Assembly (NCBI GenBank): GCA_026120035.1
Contig: JALRME010000024.1
Span: forward strand, 434,001-498,000
DNA: 64,000 bases
Direction: 5' to 3'
Source of the DNA: Coleophoma eucalyptorum
Taxonomy: Eukaryota; Ascomycota; Leotiomycetes; Helotiales; Dermateaceae
Part shown: positions 24,085 through 38,236 of the stretch, one piece after another
How the letters are laid out: each line of letters starts with the position of its first letter
How positions within the stretch are numbered: position 1 is the stretch's first letter
Position numbers and translations under genes: made by a program
Notes under the pieces: model-generated
Database searches by the model: none
What the model saw: only the letters and a program-made list of their open reading frames with translations
Told to the model about the DNA's origin: nothing

Positions 24085-27000
24085 ACATTACGTGGCAACA
24101 GTGAATCTTGACTGCTCTTCACTTCTTGGACATATCCTTCATTCACATTTTGCGACTTGCACTGCATTGATGGAGTTTGGGTTACAGAATTCTCGATAAA
24201 CTGCTCATATCTGCCTTCCTTCACCACCTGTTGGTGGTTTTTTTACAAGTTACATATCCTACTTTGGTTCTTGGTTTGGATTAGATTCAGTACTGGGCTT
24301 ACAGTAAACAAAATCACTGGGAGCAAACAAAATTTTTGGGATTCTGTTTCTTGGAGTTCATAGGTTGGAAATATGGGGACGGTTTTACAAAATGGTGTCA
24401 TTTTGATTTCGATTTCTATGGAATACGTACAAAAAAAGTTTATTTTCTGGAGATGGTTTGTGAGAATACTGGAGCGTACGTGTAGCGGGAGCTATTAGAA
24501 TTGGAAATGATAGGAAGAATCTGTTACAACGCATTCTGTCATGGACGGCGGGCGCCATGTATTACTTTGAGTGCCTTTTTGCAAGAGTGAGGCGAGACCC
24601 AGGTCTTCATGTACACACCTTGCATCATAACCTCGTGGCATCATCACGGGCCATCTAATCTGACAGCTATCAATCTCGCACCTGGGCTGCAGCGGCACTT
24701 CCGCCGGAGACAAGCATCCAAACAAATCAGAAACCGGATCAGTCCTATAATTCCCAGTTCCCAGGTAGAGATTTCAAGACAACTAGAAAATACTATTCAT
24801 TACGTCGATCATAACAGACATACATGTTGGGTACAAATATCCCTTACATGACGGGATACCGACAATGGATCCTAATTTTTTTTACCTCTCTAGATGGATG
24901 GCATGTAAAAGAGCCAAACTCTGGATCTCCAATTGTTTGGACTTGAACGAAAGAAGAGTGAGACTTAGATATTGAATTTTAGGAAGCCTCGCATAGCTCC
25001 CTAATCCCTTCTGCCTCTTCTCGATCACACATACATGTAACGTATACAAAAAATGAAAATCCTAAACGTGCCTGCATTAAATGTCCCAACCTAATTTAAA
25101 CACAATATCAATCCACTTTGAACCCCCAACAAAAAGGCCTACCTTACCTAACACACGAAACAAGAAATGAAAGAGAGAGAGGATTATTTTGCGAGCAAAT
25201 AATATAGCGCACGTACGTCATTTGCAACCGCATTCTGTTTTGTCCTCACAACTTACCGAGGGAAGTTCCAAATATGGAGACTGACTCTCTCCGTATCTAT
25301 ATATATATCGCGCATACAAAAAGGCAGAGGGAGCGAGAGGAATGTAAAACTTTAAGCCCTGGTTATTTCATTCATTCTCTCTCTTTCACGGGCCTGGCGT
25401 CGTAGAGACGATGAACCCCGTAGCTCGTAACCCGCCCATCCTTTTCCGCCCGCCCACCCGTTCGCTCGCTCGTACCCGCAACCTTCTTTTCCCAATATCT
25501 AGATTCCGGGTCTCGAAGGATCGCCTTCCGCGAAAGCTTACTAGATTCGGGTTTTAGAATTGTTGGAATTTCCTGGTGGACGGGGAAAATTCCAAACTCT
25601 TTTTTTTTTGGTTTTCACTCTCTGGTTTTGGATTTGGGGTTTGGATTTTTTGTCTGGATTTTTTGGGGGGGGGGGGCGCTTGGGTTCGGGCCAAGTGACA
25701 GGTGACAGGTCTAGTTACCGTGCAGTGGTACCGTAGCTTTTGAAGCAAGGGGAGGTGATGATTATGTTATATTTACATATATGGCTTTTGGAGGCTTTCA
25801 TTTGAGGTTTTAGTCTTTTCTACCCATCTGGTTCATTCCCCCTCTTGGGTTGTGTTTTTTCCCCATGCTTCAACTTACTTTCTGTGCCTGAAAGTCTGAA
25901 TGGGAGAAGCAAAAGGTCGCCAAGGTCTAAAGCGGAATGTCGTGAACCTCGAACGGACATACATGCATGATCTTGCAGGTCTGCATTTGCATGTTGCATT
26001 CCCATCGGTCATCACAACCGCCACCGCCACCACAACGAGCACACCAACTTCTTGATCTTCCTTTCCGCCCCTTGAAATCCCCCCTGCTGTCGTTTATATG
26101 TTTCCTTTTTGACGTCGTTTTCCTGGCTCGTTTTTTCGGTCTTCCCCGACACACCGGATCTGACGTGGGAATACAAGAACCCTCGTTCCCCGTGCCGTTC
26201 AATGACCATGCTGTGCATCTTTCTCGGTTCCCCGGTCGCAGATCAAGGAGATAAGCCACGGCATGTGTCTGGTGCTTTGCAGCAAGATCTGGGAATTGAC
26301 ATCCTTTTCCTGCTCGCTTAAATCCCCAAACCCTTTCCCCCCGAATAAAAGCGAACTGATCTATCGTAAACCCATCCTACGAACTCACACGCTTCACCAG
26401 TCATCTCCTCTTTGCTTTTTTCTTTCTTTCCCTTTTCTGTCACGGACCAAGCACATAGCATACCCGCGAGGCCAAGCAATTCTGTCTCCCTCTTTGGGTC
26501 GAACTTGCTTGACACCTCGATTTCTTTTTCTGCTTTGGATTTGGGGGCCAGAAAAGTCTCGCTGTTGGACAGGATACCTGTCCGTTTTAGATCCGAGCTT
26601 TTGGTTGGGCCTTTAATATATCGGTGGGTGCTCCCGGGCGGATTGGTCGTTCCGGTGGATTAGTGGTAAATGGGAAGATCGTTGCGGATCCCGCAGATTG
26701 CAGTTTGATTGACAGATGCATGCAGCCATGTACGTGTATGTGTATGTGTGGTTGAGGCCTAAGGAAAGACTAGACAGGATGTGCAGGAACGAGAAAAGAG
26801 TGGAGGGTGAAAACGAAAAATCGTGTCTGTCATTTCCTGCACTGAGTGAAAAAGTAGGCAGTGGTCTGGACTTTGAAGTCCAAGGATTGATATTTTCTTT
26901 CCTCCTACTACGTCCGAGCCTGGTCAGATGTTGTGATAGATATGCTCTCGAACTTCTCGAGTAATATCGGAAGATGGCCAGCATCCACCGAGGGTTCAAG

Positions 27001-28341
27001 ATTGAAGAGAAACCTGCCCGATATCTCGGAACATCGTTGATGTATTGAAATGGTTCATCCCGTAAGCTCTTAGTCACTAACCCTTGCTCTCATGTCTTGA
27101 ACTTACTCGTTTCACGAGCAGCACAAATCTTTCAGGCTTTCGTTTCGAACCTGGTTGCTGGATCCTGATCTGCATCTACCAAGATCACCTTCCTTCCTCT
27201 ATCAATAACACTACTACTCCGTCGGCGGAGGCAGACCGAAACGTGAAACCCACAAAGAGGGTTCCGTCCCGTTCCGATCAAGAATCTGAACCATGATGAG
27301 ATAGAATCTATAGATGTAGCCCGCTCCAAAAAAAAGCCCACCCCTTTGCTCGGAAAATGACCGTATTTGCAAGTGAGACAGGTATCGAGTACTGGGATAG
27401 ATGTAAAGTACCGAGGTCCCCACAGGTGAAGGAATAGGGTTCTGGTTATTTGGAAACGCTTGGAAGCGCTGGTTCAGAAACGCATAGTGGAAAGACACGA
27501 GATTAGTCTCGCGATGAGCCGGGAAGTGGGACCTTAAGGTCAGTATTCCTCCAGACGTTGCATTCTCGCTCCGTTCCCCCGTTGCCCTGACTGGGATGTT
27601 GAGATGCGATTGGGGCGTTGTGTGGCATCTGCAACAATCAAAATTACAAACACCAATTTCTAACTACTGTACTGTACTGTACTGTATTGTATGTGTGTGG
27701 GGCTGTCAAGTCTGGGATGCAACAGACAATGTGATCTGAGCCGCATGTACGCTCCCTATTCCTTGGTCCCTTCAGGGCGCTTCTTTCCCATTGCACCAGT
27801 GGATTTGTTTAGTTGGACATGACGAAATGACGTACCTCAGCATGGTTTATGGGAAAACAAGTCGGTGAGTCGTATCGAGTTGGTGGTTCGTATATGTGGG
27901 ATGGTGAGTTTTTCATTCTCTTGACCTTCCTCACTGTCCAAATCGGTAAGAATCTGGAAACTTGACTTGAGGAAATTCTTAGAAATAGATTCCTCGACTT
28001 AGGATTAGGAGTACACTCCCTCCCTTCCATATACAAATTCACACTCTCAATAACCTATTCATGTAGGCTTATAGGTAGACAAAAAGCCGTCTCTGGCCAT
28101 TGGGAAACCATATAGAAACACGGATCGCAAAGTGATTCTATAAGCAAAATAAACCCCCGCTATTTGTGTGTCTGAAGTTCTTGATTTCCAGTCTTGTGAT
28201 GAATTAAGAAAACAATCATCGATGACCACCAAACTAGAATGAAAAACAAAAGAACCCCCCCGCTATGCACAATGCCCGTTGATCGAAATCCCAAGTTCTC
28301 AGCCATATCAAATTGAATGATTAGTTCATAAGCTCGTAAAA
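24085..28341. other. 4.3-kb gap between convergent MFS and ATG2 genes
   Basis: No protein gene is supported. It is unusually long for a space between two gene ends. It holds 12 consecutive G at 25665-25676, a C/T-rich band at about 25370-25500, a second at about 26395-26450, and TGTAC repeats near 27666-27690. A plausible spliced intron at 27059-27125 on plus (GTAAGC, CACTAAC branch, GAGCAG) hints at an untranslated transcript. Confidence 0.45.
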
Positions 28342-31300
28342 TCAGTGGCTTTTGTATTTCTAAGGAAAAATATTAGTAAACACGTACCGTTCTTTGAAGC
28401 AGAAAGGGCAGATATAGAAGGAAAGAACTTACATCGCCAGCTTTCTTCAAATTTGAAGGGTCCATAGAATTCGTAGCGCCCATCAAGATCTGTCCTGAGG
28501 CTTTGGCTATACCGATTGCTGGGCGAAGGATGACTGTAGGTCCAGCCTGTGATAGGACTTTGAGAGCACCAGCTGCGTTGCCTTGTTCCATGACTGCACT
28601 AGGGATAGCGATGATAACGTCTTTGGCGACAAGTAAATCTCGCTGCAGTCCTCTATAGCCACCTCTGAGACCTTGCATCACACCAACTGGTTGGTTGGCG
28701 TACAGACTGAGTTTTTTACCCTCCTCATCTGACTCGTCCTCATCACCACTTCTCGAAGACTCTCCAGGTTGACCGAGCATTCCCTCAGCCCCTTGAAGTA
28801 CAGTCTGCATACCCACAGCAACCTTTGCACCTAATTTAACCAGTTCTGTACCAGTAGTCTTGGCAAAGGCCGCTGCTCCTTTAGAAATACTGCGTACAAT
28901 GCGGCCATCTTTCTTATACTCATGTAGTGGAACGACAACAAGTTGTTGGATTCCACCACCAACATTGACTATGGATCTGACTGGAGCCAGACCAGCTAAA
29001 ATACCAGGTAGCTGATTTCTCTTGACCTCGGGCATCCATATATCGTTGAGACATTTTGACAATTTATCAAATCCTGATATGCCGTAGATGATAGTATGGC
29101 GCAACTCTAATTCAGCTTCCTCCAGAATAAAAAAGTTCATGAATTCTGTGGTGTGACCTGATCGTAAACCAGCGTAATCAACTCTCTTTGGCTTGAAGTC
29201 CATCTTCACCTGCACAGTATTGACCTCAACTCGCTGCAAGAAAGGCCCGTCTCCTGGAGCAGCCGACTTTGCAGCATTCTCGTCTTTGAATTCGAAGAAT
29301 CGTGTTATGAAATCAAGAGCATCTTGATCTACATGAAGTCGAAGTGGTAGAACTGTGGCTTTCAATACGATCTCTGAAGCTGCAAGCTCAGGGACTGGCT
29401 TGACGTTCAGGATCTCGATGTGAATTTGACTTGCACCAGTCTCTCGCTCTCCTGCATCTTGCATATAAGTAGCAAACTTTCGCCAGGCCGAGGTTGGAAT
29501 ATGATCAATGATTTCAAAATCACGTACTCGGACATCGATAGAGCTTTGCGTTTCGCCACTTCCTGGAGGGAAGGCGATAAGGTCAACACAGACGCCTTTC
29601 AACTCAAAAGCTATCTTGTGTTTCCGGCTCCGCTTCAGGCGCAATTTCTTCGGCTTTGTTCGGCGAGGACCTCCAGCTCGACTTGGCGACGAAGAGAAGG
29701 TCGTTGTAGCAACGGATTCCGTCTCAGTCGCATCATCGTTCAGGCCTTGATTGATGGCTGCTGAGATGTCTGCTGGGTCTCGATTTGCTGGTATGCCAAT
29801 GTAGATTGAGTTGAACAGGAAATCCCCAATGACAGTTTCATCATCGTCAATATCTACATCAAAGGTAGGACGGTTTCTCTTTTCAATGGCTCTTGACTGC
29901 ACATCTTGCACTGCCTTGCTAATGGTATCTTGGGTGTTTTGCCAGTCGTAGCCATCAAATAGTTTCCAGATAACATGCACATCTCTAACACATACTTTCA
30001 AAGGACTCTTGCGAACCTTGCTTGAACCTGATTTGTCATAGGTATTTTTCGCAGAGTTCCAGCGGTGCGCGGTACCCTCGATCACGGAACCCGAACCAAA
30101 GTGATCATCCTGGAAATCAAGCGGCTCATTATCGATCTCCTCTTGTTCCTCTGCAAAGCTTTCAAGTAGAACGCCATCGTGAGTGTCCTTAGACGAGAGT
30201 TGTAGCGACGCCAATGAACCATCGCCATAGTCGGACTCTATCACGGCGGCTCTGTACTCATCATGGCCATCATTATCAATGTAATGAGAGTCGAAATTCA
30301 GATCACCGATATCATCCTCAAGCTCCGATCCAGGTCCTATGCCAAAGTCCTCATCGAAATCGTATTTGCCCTCAGCAGTACCAAAAGCGTCCCCTGAGAG
30401 AGATGCAAGAAGATCCTGGACGGGAATGACTTTCGTGCGGTATTTGGTCTCTTTACTTGGAGGTGTTGGTGGAGCAAGAGCGCCAAAAGCGGTAGCTAGA
30501 GTCTGAGTCGAGTCTGCGCATGATTCAAGCACAAAAAGATCATCACGGAGTTCGACGTCAACCGCCTGCTCGCCATCTGCATTGGACACTTGGATCATAG
30601 CTTTTGCGGAAGAAATGTAACCAACCGAAACAAATCCAGTGCTACAAAGATCTGAGACTTGGCTGCTCCCACCGTCGAATGAATCTCTTCTAGGCCTAGC
30701 TTCTGAAGTCATGGTGGTGATATTCTCAACATCATCGATAATAAGTATTGAGGCTTTTGCTATATCTGCATTTGCGTTCGTATTTTTATCTTTAGGTAAT
30801 ACTGCTGACAGACGCGATTCGCTCAGGACAATGAGCACTTTCGAAGGCAAGCCTAGGGGATTGAGACCAAGAATACAATCTCGAATAACGACATCAACGG
30901 TCATAGCTTTTGATGTTAGATCTGATTTTGCCGCGGCAGATGAACTGGCGTGGCCAGTAGGAATCGAGGACTTTGCAGCACCGGTGAGAGTGGCCACAGA
31001 CGCCACCATGCTTGCTGAAAAATCTTGTGGCGATGCATCTGCGGCTAGTCCAAGGAGAGCCATCAACGTTGGCACACGATATTCGACTTTTAGATTCCAC
31101 AGCTTGACCTTGATGATAGGTTCCATCTCATCACCAATCATTCTTGCCATAACTGCTGGTGCTCGAGCCCTGGGTTCGCGCAATTCAGCATTAGTAGCTG
31201 CACCAATTAGTTCCTCGGAGCCATTTCGATGTGCAGATATCGAATTGACACTAAATGCCACAAGAGAGGGTAGAGTAATTTGAGCTACTTCGATATCTCT

Positions 31301-34300
31301 TGCAGCGAGTTGAAGGGTTCCGATATCTCGCCCAATATCCACGTGCGTATTGAAATTTCTGACGGTAATTAAGGACAGTAAACCAGGTCGATCATCGTCC
31401 GGAAGGTATTTTGCAACAGTAGACAACCTAGCGATCTCCTCGCCAAGATCAGGCAGATAACTTAACTGATCCAGTTTTCCTAGCCGGGTCTTGAGATCAT
31501 CAACTGTCAACCTAAGCACAGAGCCTTGTTTCCGCTGCCGTAGTAGAGTATCTAGTAAGATGTCATCATCCTGGTCATATTTGGCCTTCGAAGGAGTAAT
31601 CAAAGCCAATAGACGATCGAGATCGATGTCCTTTGGCGCAGGAAGGTACTCAATGCGAGTTCCAGTGATTTCGGCAGAAATTGCTGGCTCTGTATGGACT
31701 GAACGCAGATGTGGTCCTGATAGTCTGATCTTTGATATGGACACACCAATTCCCTCATCACGGCTCACAATCTTGACGGATGAAGTCTCTGCTCCAACGC
31801 TGCAGTCTTTGCCAAGCAAGTCAAGAACAAATCCACCAATCCGAGCATCGATTTTATTCTGCGCGGCCACAGACTTGTCGTCAGGCTTAATGGGCGTCTC
31901 GAATCGTACACCTCTTGGTTTAGGCTTGCTTGGTGTTGTTGTTATTGTTGCATTAGACACCACTGAACTACCCATGTTCAAAACACTACTTAATCCGCCA
32001 AACCAGCTAAAAGTCTCATCCAACCGCTGCAAATCAATTGACACGTGTAGTGGTAGAGTACTGATCTCACACCGAGTGGTATCGGCTGTCTGGTGCAAAG
32101 TAATCGACATATCAAGGCCAGCAGAAGCAGCAAGGTCTCTGACTGAGGCTCGCATCTGGAGATCTGGGTCAAAAGACACAATATTCTCTTGTGCATAACC
32201 AAAAGCGAACTTTTCCAAAGTTACACTGGTTTTGGTCGCTAGTTCAGAGGCAGATCTTGTGATATGAAGTCCTTTGAGGGACGTCTGCAAAAGGATATCT
32301 GCCTCCGGGGGGCTCATCCATTGTTCACCGGCCGATGCCAGTCTCCCGGACTCGCCAGTGCCTTCGAGCCTCTCAAGGAATTTCAAAGATATCTCTTTCG
32401 CAGAGACTTTAATATCTGGGTGAGCAGAATTTGACTCACTCTTCTCCTCAGTTGAAGATTCGCCTTCCTGCTTTAATGCTTCCTGTATTTTGCAGACCAG
32501 TCTCCAGATAAGTCTGCCAACAGAAACATCAAATTGAAGCGATAACTCGCCAAGATACACTTCAATAGAACTATCAGCACTAGTCGGAGCTGGGACTTTT
32601 GCTACGCGTGGAAGTGGCTTGGCCTTGAAAGTTGGCATCGGCCTGCGTTCAGCATAGACAGAAAATGCGCCCGGTATCTCCGGTGATACGGAATACGATG
32701 GATCATGTTGACCTCCTAGATCAGTACTGAACATCGTACTACCGTACCCGCTTCCATAAGCGAGATCTGGAGAATCATCTGTAACTTCCACAGGGCCAGT
32801 AACCGTAGGTACATAAATAGCGATCTGGTCTAGATTAATAATCTGCTTCATCATTCTTCCATAGTCATCGGAAGAGGCATGGGATTTTTCAGAGGTACTA
32901 CGAGTGCTTTGAGGCATGGTAGATGTATGCCGACTCGCCCCAAAACTGTGTGCTGAAGACGATAGCCGTGTAGATAGTCTAGGTGTTGGCGTCCTGGGAG
33001 GATCAGGATGTTCTGCAGGCTCCAATTCAGCAGAACCGGATATGGGCGTGGCGTGTAGGGCATGTTCCAAGTTATCTAGGGGCTCATCTGATATATCTGG
33101 GCTTTCTGGACTTGCTGGTGCAGACTGGAATGCGTCACTGCTATCATCTGGCTGATCCCAGCCACCAGGTATTCTGGTTGAGGCTGAACCACCGTGAGAT
33201 AAAGCGCTCATGTACATACTCTCGGCATCTTCATGACTAAATAACTGTGATTGTGCAAGGTCTTCACCCATAGGTGTTGAAGTTTCATCCTCTTCTTCGC
33301 TATCAACCACATCGTCAGTAGATTTGCTTGGACCTGGATGTTGTGCAGCATCCGATGACCCAGGTAGGATTAAAGGAGTCGGGTTTAGATTCTCTGGGTG
33401 CAAAGGCTGTGACTGCGAAACACGTTGATCTGAAAAGCGTGTACGAGCTCTCCTTGGTAAGGCGCTTGAATATAGCATGGGATCATTTCTTTGTTCGCTG
33501 TTTCCACGAGCTGCAAAGTAGTTGGAGTCATCGAGTGGGAGATTCATGGATGCTCGAGGAGTGGACAACGGTGACTTCTTTCCTGCTTCTATTCGGGAAT
33601 GATACGGACGTGGCAATGAAGCATTGCTACCTTGTAAACTCTGATCATAATCTGAATATTGGCTTTCTGACATCTGATCCAGATACGCAGAATTCTGCAA
33701 GTCACTTTCTCGAATTTCACTGACGAGAAGGTCAGCTGGCGGACCATCTGAAATATCAGAACCTGCACCATCGTCAGATGCATCGTCAAATCGACCACTA
33801 TCACTAGCAATTACAGAAGCCTGTAAAGCTTCTGGAATTGGTTTGTTTTGTGAGGAAGTAGAAGAAGAAGAAGATGATGATAGCATTCTGGATGAAACCA
33901 TGGATCTTTGCTCTGGTGACGAAGTATCAATCGCGTAATGCTCGCTACCACCACGTGCGCTGGAGTATCTCGATATTCGCTGCGAGGCAAACACGTCCGA
34001 ATGTGCAACAGATGGCGAAGACACTGCTGAAGATCGCCCTAAACTGGAGAATAGGTTTGCCTCGGAGATCAAAGTACCTCGAATTTGACTGAGACAAATG
34101 AGACGTTTACCCTCTTTTTGAGATGGCCTTGAGTTTCCAGGTATCGTATCCTCTACCTGCTGGGTTACTCCTTCAATATCCACACTATCGATGCGAAGTT
34201 GGACCGTAACAGGGTCCGCGGATATTGGCTGCGCAGCCTCATTTGGGATATCGACATCCAAATTCATTACAATACCATGGATCTTAACCTGTAGGCGGTC

Positions 34301-35007
34301 CACAATGCCTTGGAGGAAATTCGTCATGAAACCTGGTAGTGACAAAGCAGTGCCTGTTCCTACTGGTACATCGTCCTCATCTTCATCCACAGACAAGTCA
34401 TGTTGTTGAGATATCATCGCAGCTTCGAGCTCTTCCTTCTCTCTTCGTGGCTCGGACTGTAAAAATGACTGGGCAAGATCTGCCGCCGTAGGCAAACCAG
34501 CCTCATCGTCCTCGGCATAGTCGGAGCCTCGTCTTCCAAGTGGACTTGTATGAGATCGTGATCTTTTGCCTTTCCTATCGTGGTTTGTCGGGGACGTTGG
34601 GCTATCTGTACTACTATCCGCCTGTACACGCAGGTGACATTCAACACCATCCACCTCAACCAAGATGGGACTACTGTATATATCAACTGGTATAGTGATT
34701 CTAAGGAGCAGTACGCGCGCCTTGGAGAACTCGAAGGTGGGAGGAAGTTGAAGCAAGTTCTCTAATTTCTAAAAAAAAAAGCACATGATATTAGCAGATA
34801 ATCCGGGTAGATAGAGCGTTCCATCCTTACCCGTAGCTTCAAGCCAACGTCGCGGAAGACAAACTCGCTGTTCTTGCCCCACGCAATATCCAAGTTGTCC
34901 AAGCCCAGAGCACTAGTATCAAGGATCTCCAGGCGCGAGAGAGCGTACTGCAGCAGGCGTTTCGGCATGGAGGAAGCCTGGAAATATGACTGGAAGTAGG
35001 ACGCCAT
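28342..35007 (-). CDS. ATG2: autophagy-related lipid transfer protein ATG2
   Basis: Three exons on minus: 35007-34831, 34768-28433 and 28359-28342, giving 2176 aa, normal for filamentous-fungal ATG2. Residues 1 to about 120 form the chorein-N region ([20 protein letters not shown]), which ends in the family pattern of [13 protein letters not shown]. Residues about 200-700 are Ser-rich and disordered. The CAD-region hallmark [16 protein letters not shown] lies near 1660, and the ATG_C region near 1905-2010 includes [16 protein letters not shown]. Atg2 bridges the ER and the growing phagophore with Atg18 and Atg9 and moves lipid between them. The last exon encodes only Lys-Tyr-Lys-Ser-His, restoring the DKYK-type C-terminus. 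The first intron ends in a T10 tract. Long plus-strand frames inside are antisense shadows. Confidence 0.95.
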
Positions 35008-36396
35008 GATGGCTAAAGGCGATGGTCAAATAATGACCGTGGGATGAAGGCAGTCGTCGTCTCCCTGGTCCGTCTGTCGGCTGGTTGCACAGTGGCTACC
35101 TGTGTAGTTCCTTTGTGTCTCAGGAACTGCACCTGCTCCAAGCCGCGTGCACAATCTCAACGGAGCTCTGAGATCTATCGGTCATCGTATGCTGGTGACG
35201 GATGGATGGAAAGCCGTATTCGGGGGCGGTCGTGTGTTGGATATCATGAGAGAAGGATGATGATGGATGTGCATGTGCAAAACCACTCGGCGACAGATAG
35301 GTCTAGGTTAGCATGGCCGAGATGTATTCCTCTCGTTGAAGAATGGAAAAAGGTGCGACTAGAAAACAGTGCTCGAAGTGTTCTAGTCTTGTTGTTGCTG
35401 TTGCTCGTGACGGGATTCTGTTATCGAGCAATGCGGGCGGACCGGGGTACGTGCTTTAGCGAATGATAATAACGAGTCATGGTGGGGCAGAACAGGCAAT
35501 CAGTGAAATCAGTGCAATCAGTGATAGGGCGGATGAGGATAGGAGCGGCTGATGTCGTAGTCACCGTCTTGCGGTGAATAACAAACCGATTCACTCCCTA
35601 TACATGCGCACTTCTATTTTGGTGCTATATTTCATTTTCAAGCTTGCTGACTTCTATGTAGGTCCCATTATGCATCATGCGCCTGTTCTAGACATGCCTT
35701 GATTAGCTCACTAAAGGAGAAGGATGAACATAAGACCCTGAGCGCTTGCTTTAGGCGAGCAAGGTGGTGGTGGCGGTGGATTTACGGCACGTGAGATATG
35801 AGACTGCCACAAGTTCGAGATCCTGTCTTGTAACTGTTTGACGAAATGCGGCGTACGGATCCCCTCGCAAAAAAGGGGGGTAAAAAGCACATCAAGCATA
35901 GTTAGGGAAAATCAAGCATTAAAGAGGTCTCAATTTAGGGTCAGGTACTTCATGTGGATCTATTTAAGTAGATCGATCTTCTACAAGTCTTCCAATAGTC
36001 TCTCGTACTGCTTCTTAATCTTTTGCAGTCCGTTACAATTCAGATGGCCTTTAAATTTCAATCTTATACAAGGTATTACTTGATCGGTGATCCGAGACTG
36101 AGTAAAATTTTTGGTCATATGATAAATCTGTACTTAAGTTCCTAACCTCATTTCCTAATGTTGAAATTAGACATCCTCGCTGCTGTTAAAGCCTTGTGAG
36201 GATGTATATCATAGCATCATCTTGCTTCTAGTTCTTGTACGCATGCTCCTTGCATCCATAGCCGTTAAAGGTATGCTGCCCTAGCCCCTCCTTTAAAAAT
36301 TGCGTATATCCTTTTTAATCAGATCGAGTGAAAACGCCGCCAGAAAACATTTCATTCTTCTCCTTTCTCCCACTTCCAAAGAATGAAAAAGCGAAA
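35008..36396. promoter_or_regulatory. upstream region of ATG2
   Basis: 1.39 kb between the ATG2 start and the stop of the deaminase gene, both on minus. No gene is supported. The stretch 35930-36320 is AT-rich and reads like the 3' flank of neither gene in particular. Confidence 0.45.
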
Positions 36397-38236
36397 TTAG
36401 TCTTGAGCATCAAGAATACCATCTTTCATAATCTTCTCAATGCTACCACCGTCCTCTCCAAACTCGGTAACGATCCACAGGCAGAATTTCTCCCACTCGA
36501 CGCTCCATTGTTGAAGTCTCTCCGCCTTCAATCCAGTGCCCACAGAGGCTTCCTTGACGGCCTTGGTCCACTCCGCGTTATCTTGATCCTCGAATGCTGC
36601 CCAGCGGACACTGTTCTCTGCCAATGATCCCAGACCAGCTAGGCCTAAATTATCCCAGCCTTGAAGAGCTTGCCAGAAATCGTGGGTCATGCCAGCAGTG
36701 TCTTGGCCGAGGATCGCAGGGTCGTCGTTACAGAGAGAGCAAGGAACTCCACGAGCGAGAAGGGCTGGAAGAGGGTGTGACTTGACGGAAGCGCAGAGGC
36801 GGAGGATTTCGTTGGAGATAGGGCAGCTCTCAACGAGAATCTTCTTCTCCTTGACCATGTCGATAAGTAAGGGATGTTTGTAGAGAGAGAACCCGTGCCC
36901 AATTCTGCGAGTACCTAGTAAGACAGCATCGAAAAGATTCTCATCCGTGTCAGTTCCATCACCCAGAGTTTCGCCAGCATGGAAGAAGAAAGGAATATTA
37001 ACGCCTTCTTGCGCGCATTGCTTGCGGAACCAGAATAGTTCTGGAAGTAGGTCCTTCAAAGGTCTGCCAGGATCTTCTTGTCCAACCAGATCATACCCAC
37101 AGATGAGGTGAGGGTATTTCAACTTCATTGCGATACAGGCATCCATATCCTCGACAATCTTTCTTGTGTCTAGGATTCGAATTCCGGTCCATATCATTCT
37201 CATTCCCCAAAAGCCCTTACCCTCCTCAGATGCTTTGAAATTCTCAATCTCCTCACCAAAGATTCTAAACAGCTCCGAAAACCCAACCTCTGGCTCCTCT
37301 TTGCCCTCTTTGTAGAAGCTAGTCGTAAAGGCTGATCTCATATCACAGTACTTGACGCCATCAGCAAGGAATGTTGAAAGCATACGTCTCAAAAACTTCC
37401 GGAATATGGGCTCGTAGAGGACAATGCTATCCAGGATATTGAAAATAAAGGAGAACTTCCTCCAGACAGCATCTACACCATGATGATGTTCAATAGATTC
37501 TGTGTTGGTAATAGTGCAGCGATCCTTAAGCCATGCCAAGAATCCAGCCCTCCCGCTGTCAGGAAACGAATCTGCAGCTTGCGTGAGAAGAATAGGTGTG
37601 CTTGGGATATAGTCTGCGCTCCAGATCGATCCTTCCTTATGCTCTGTCTTCAAGAAGCGAAAGTTGATCGCGCCAACCTCGAGCGCTTTTGGCGAGTTTA
37701 GGGCTTCGGGGCAGGTTATGTGCATCCCAGGAGTATCCAGCAGCACGTCAAACAAGTAATCAAAATCGACCACAGCATCCATATGAGCGTGCAGCAGGGC
37801 GCCCTTTGGCATCTTGCGAATGATCTTCCATAGCTGCGTCTGTTCCATGCGCTCCTTCGCCAGCGAGAACATCATACCTGGGTAGATGTTGGCACCCGTC
37901 TTCTGGGCAAGCCAGTCCTCGAATTCAGCGGTCCATATTGTCTTCTGTTCGTGGTCTCGAATACGTTGGACAATCTCGCAGGCTTCTTTGGCTATAGGTG
38001 ACATTGCTTGTCTGAATGCATGATCTGTACCACAAAATCAGTATGGCTTCGTAGACAGGCCAAGGGTGGGTTGCTGTACCACTACGCTGGCTCTTCTCTT
38101 GCGCGACCAATGCCTCTCTGCCCATGACATATTTGTTGATAAATGGCTCGTCCTTGGGTGGAATACCAGTTGCGACCTCCACCCACTCATCTTCCGGCAT
38201 GCGCGACGGCCATATCGTGTTCTTGAACCTAGACAT
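36397..38236 (-). CDS. adenosine deaminase-related protein (ADA2/ADGF-like)
   Basis: Two exons on minus, 38236-38080 and 38024-36397, joined across a 55-nt intron, give 594 aa. The splice restores SDHAFRQAMSPIAKEACE. Zinc-deaminase motifs are present: HAHMD (metal His about 131 and 133), FFFHAGET with the third His and the Glu proton donor region, RRIGHGFSL, ESCPISN, and SLCNDDPAI holding the last metal Asp. These are the adenosine deaminase signatures, and the long N-terminal part matches the ADGF/CECR1 type. Expected reaction: adenosine or deoxyadenosine to inosine. Animal members are secreted, but the N-terminus here (MSRFKNTIWPSRMPEDE) has no signal peptide, so a cytosolic enzyme is likely. 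Some fungal members are annotated only as putative deaminases; substrate is not proven. Confidence 0.85.

Noticed and set aside
30639..32198. Two plus-strand frames of 214 and 235 codons inside ATG2
   Set aside because: They lie fully antisense to a strongly conserved coding exon, show no domain, and have composition expected of a shadow frame.
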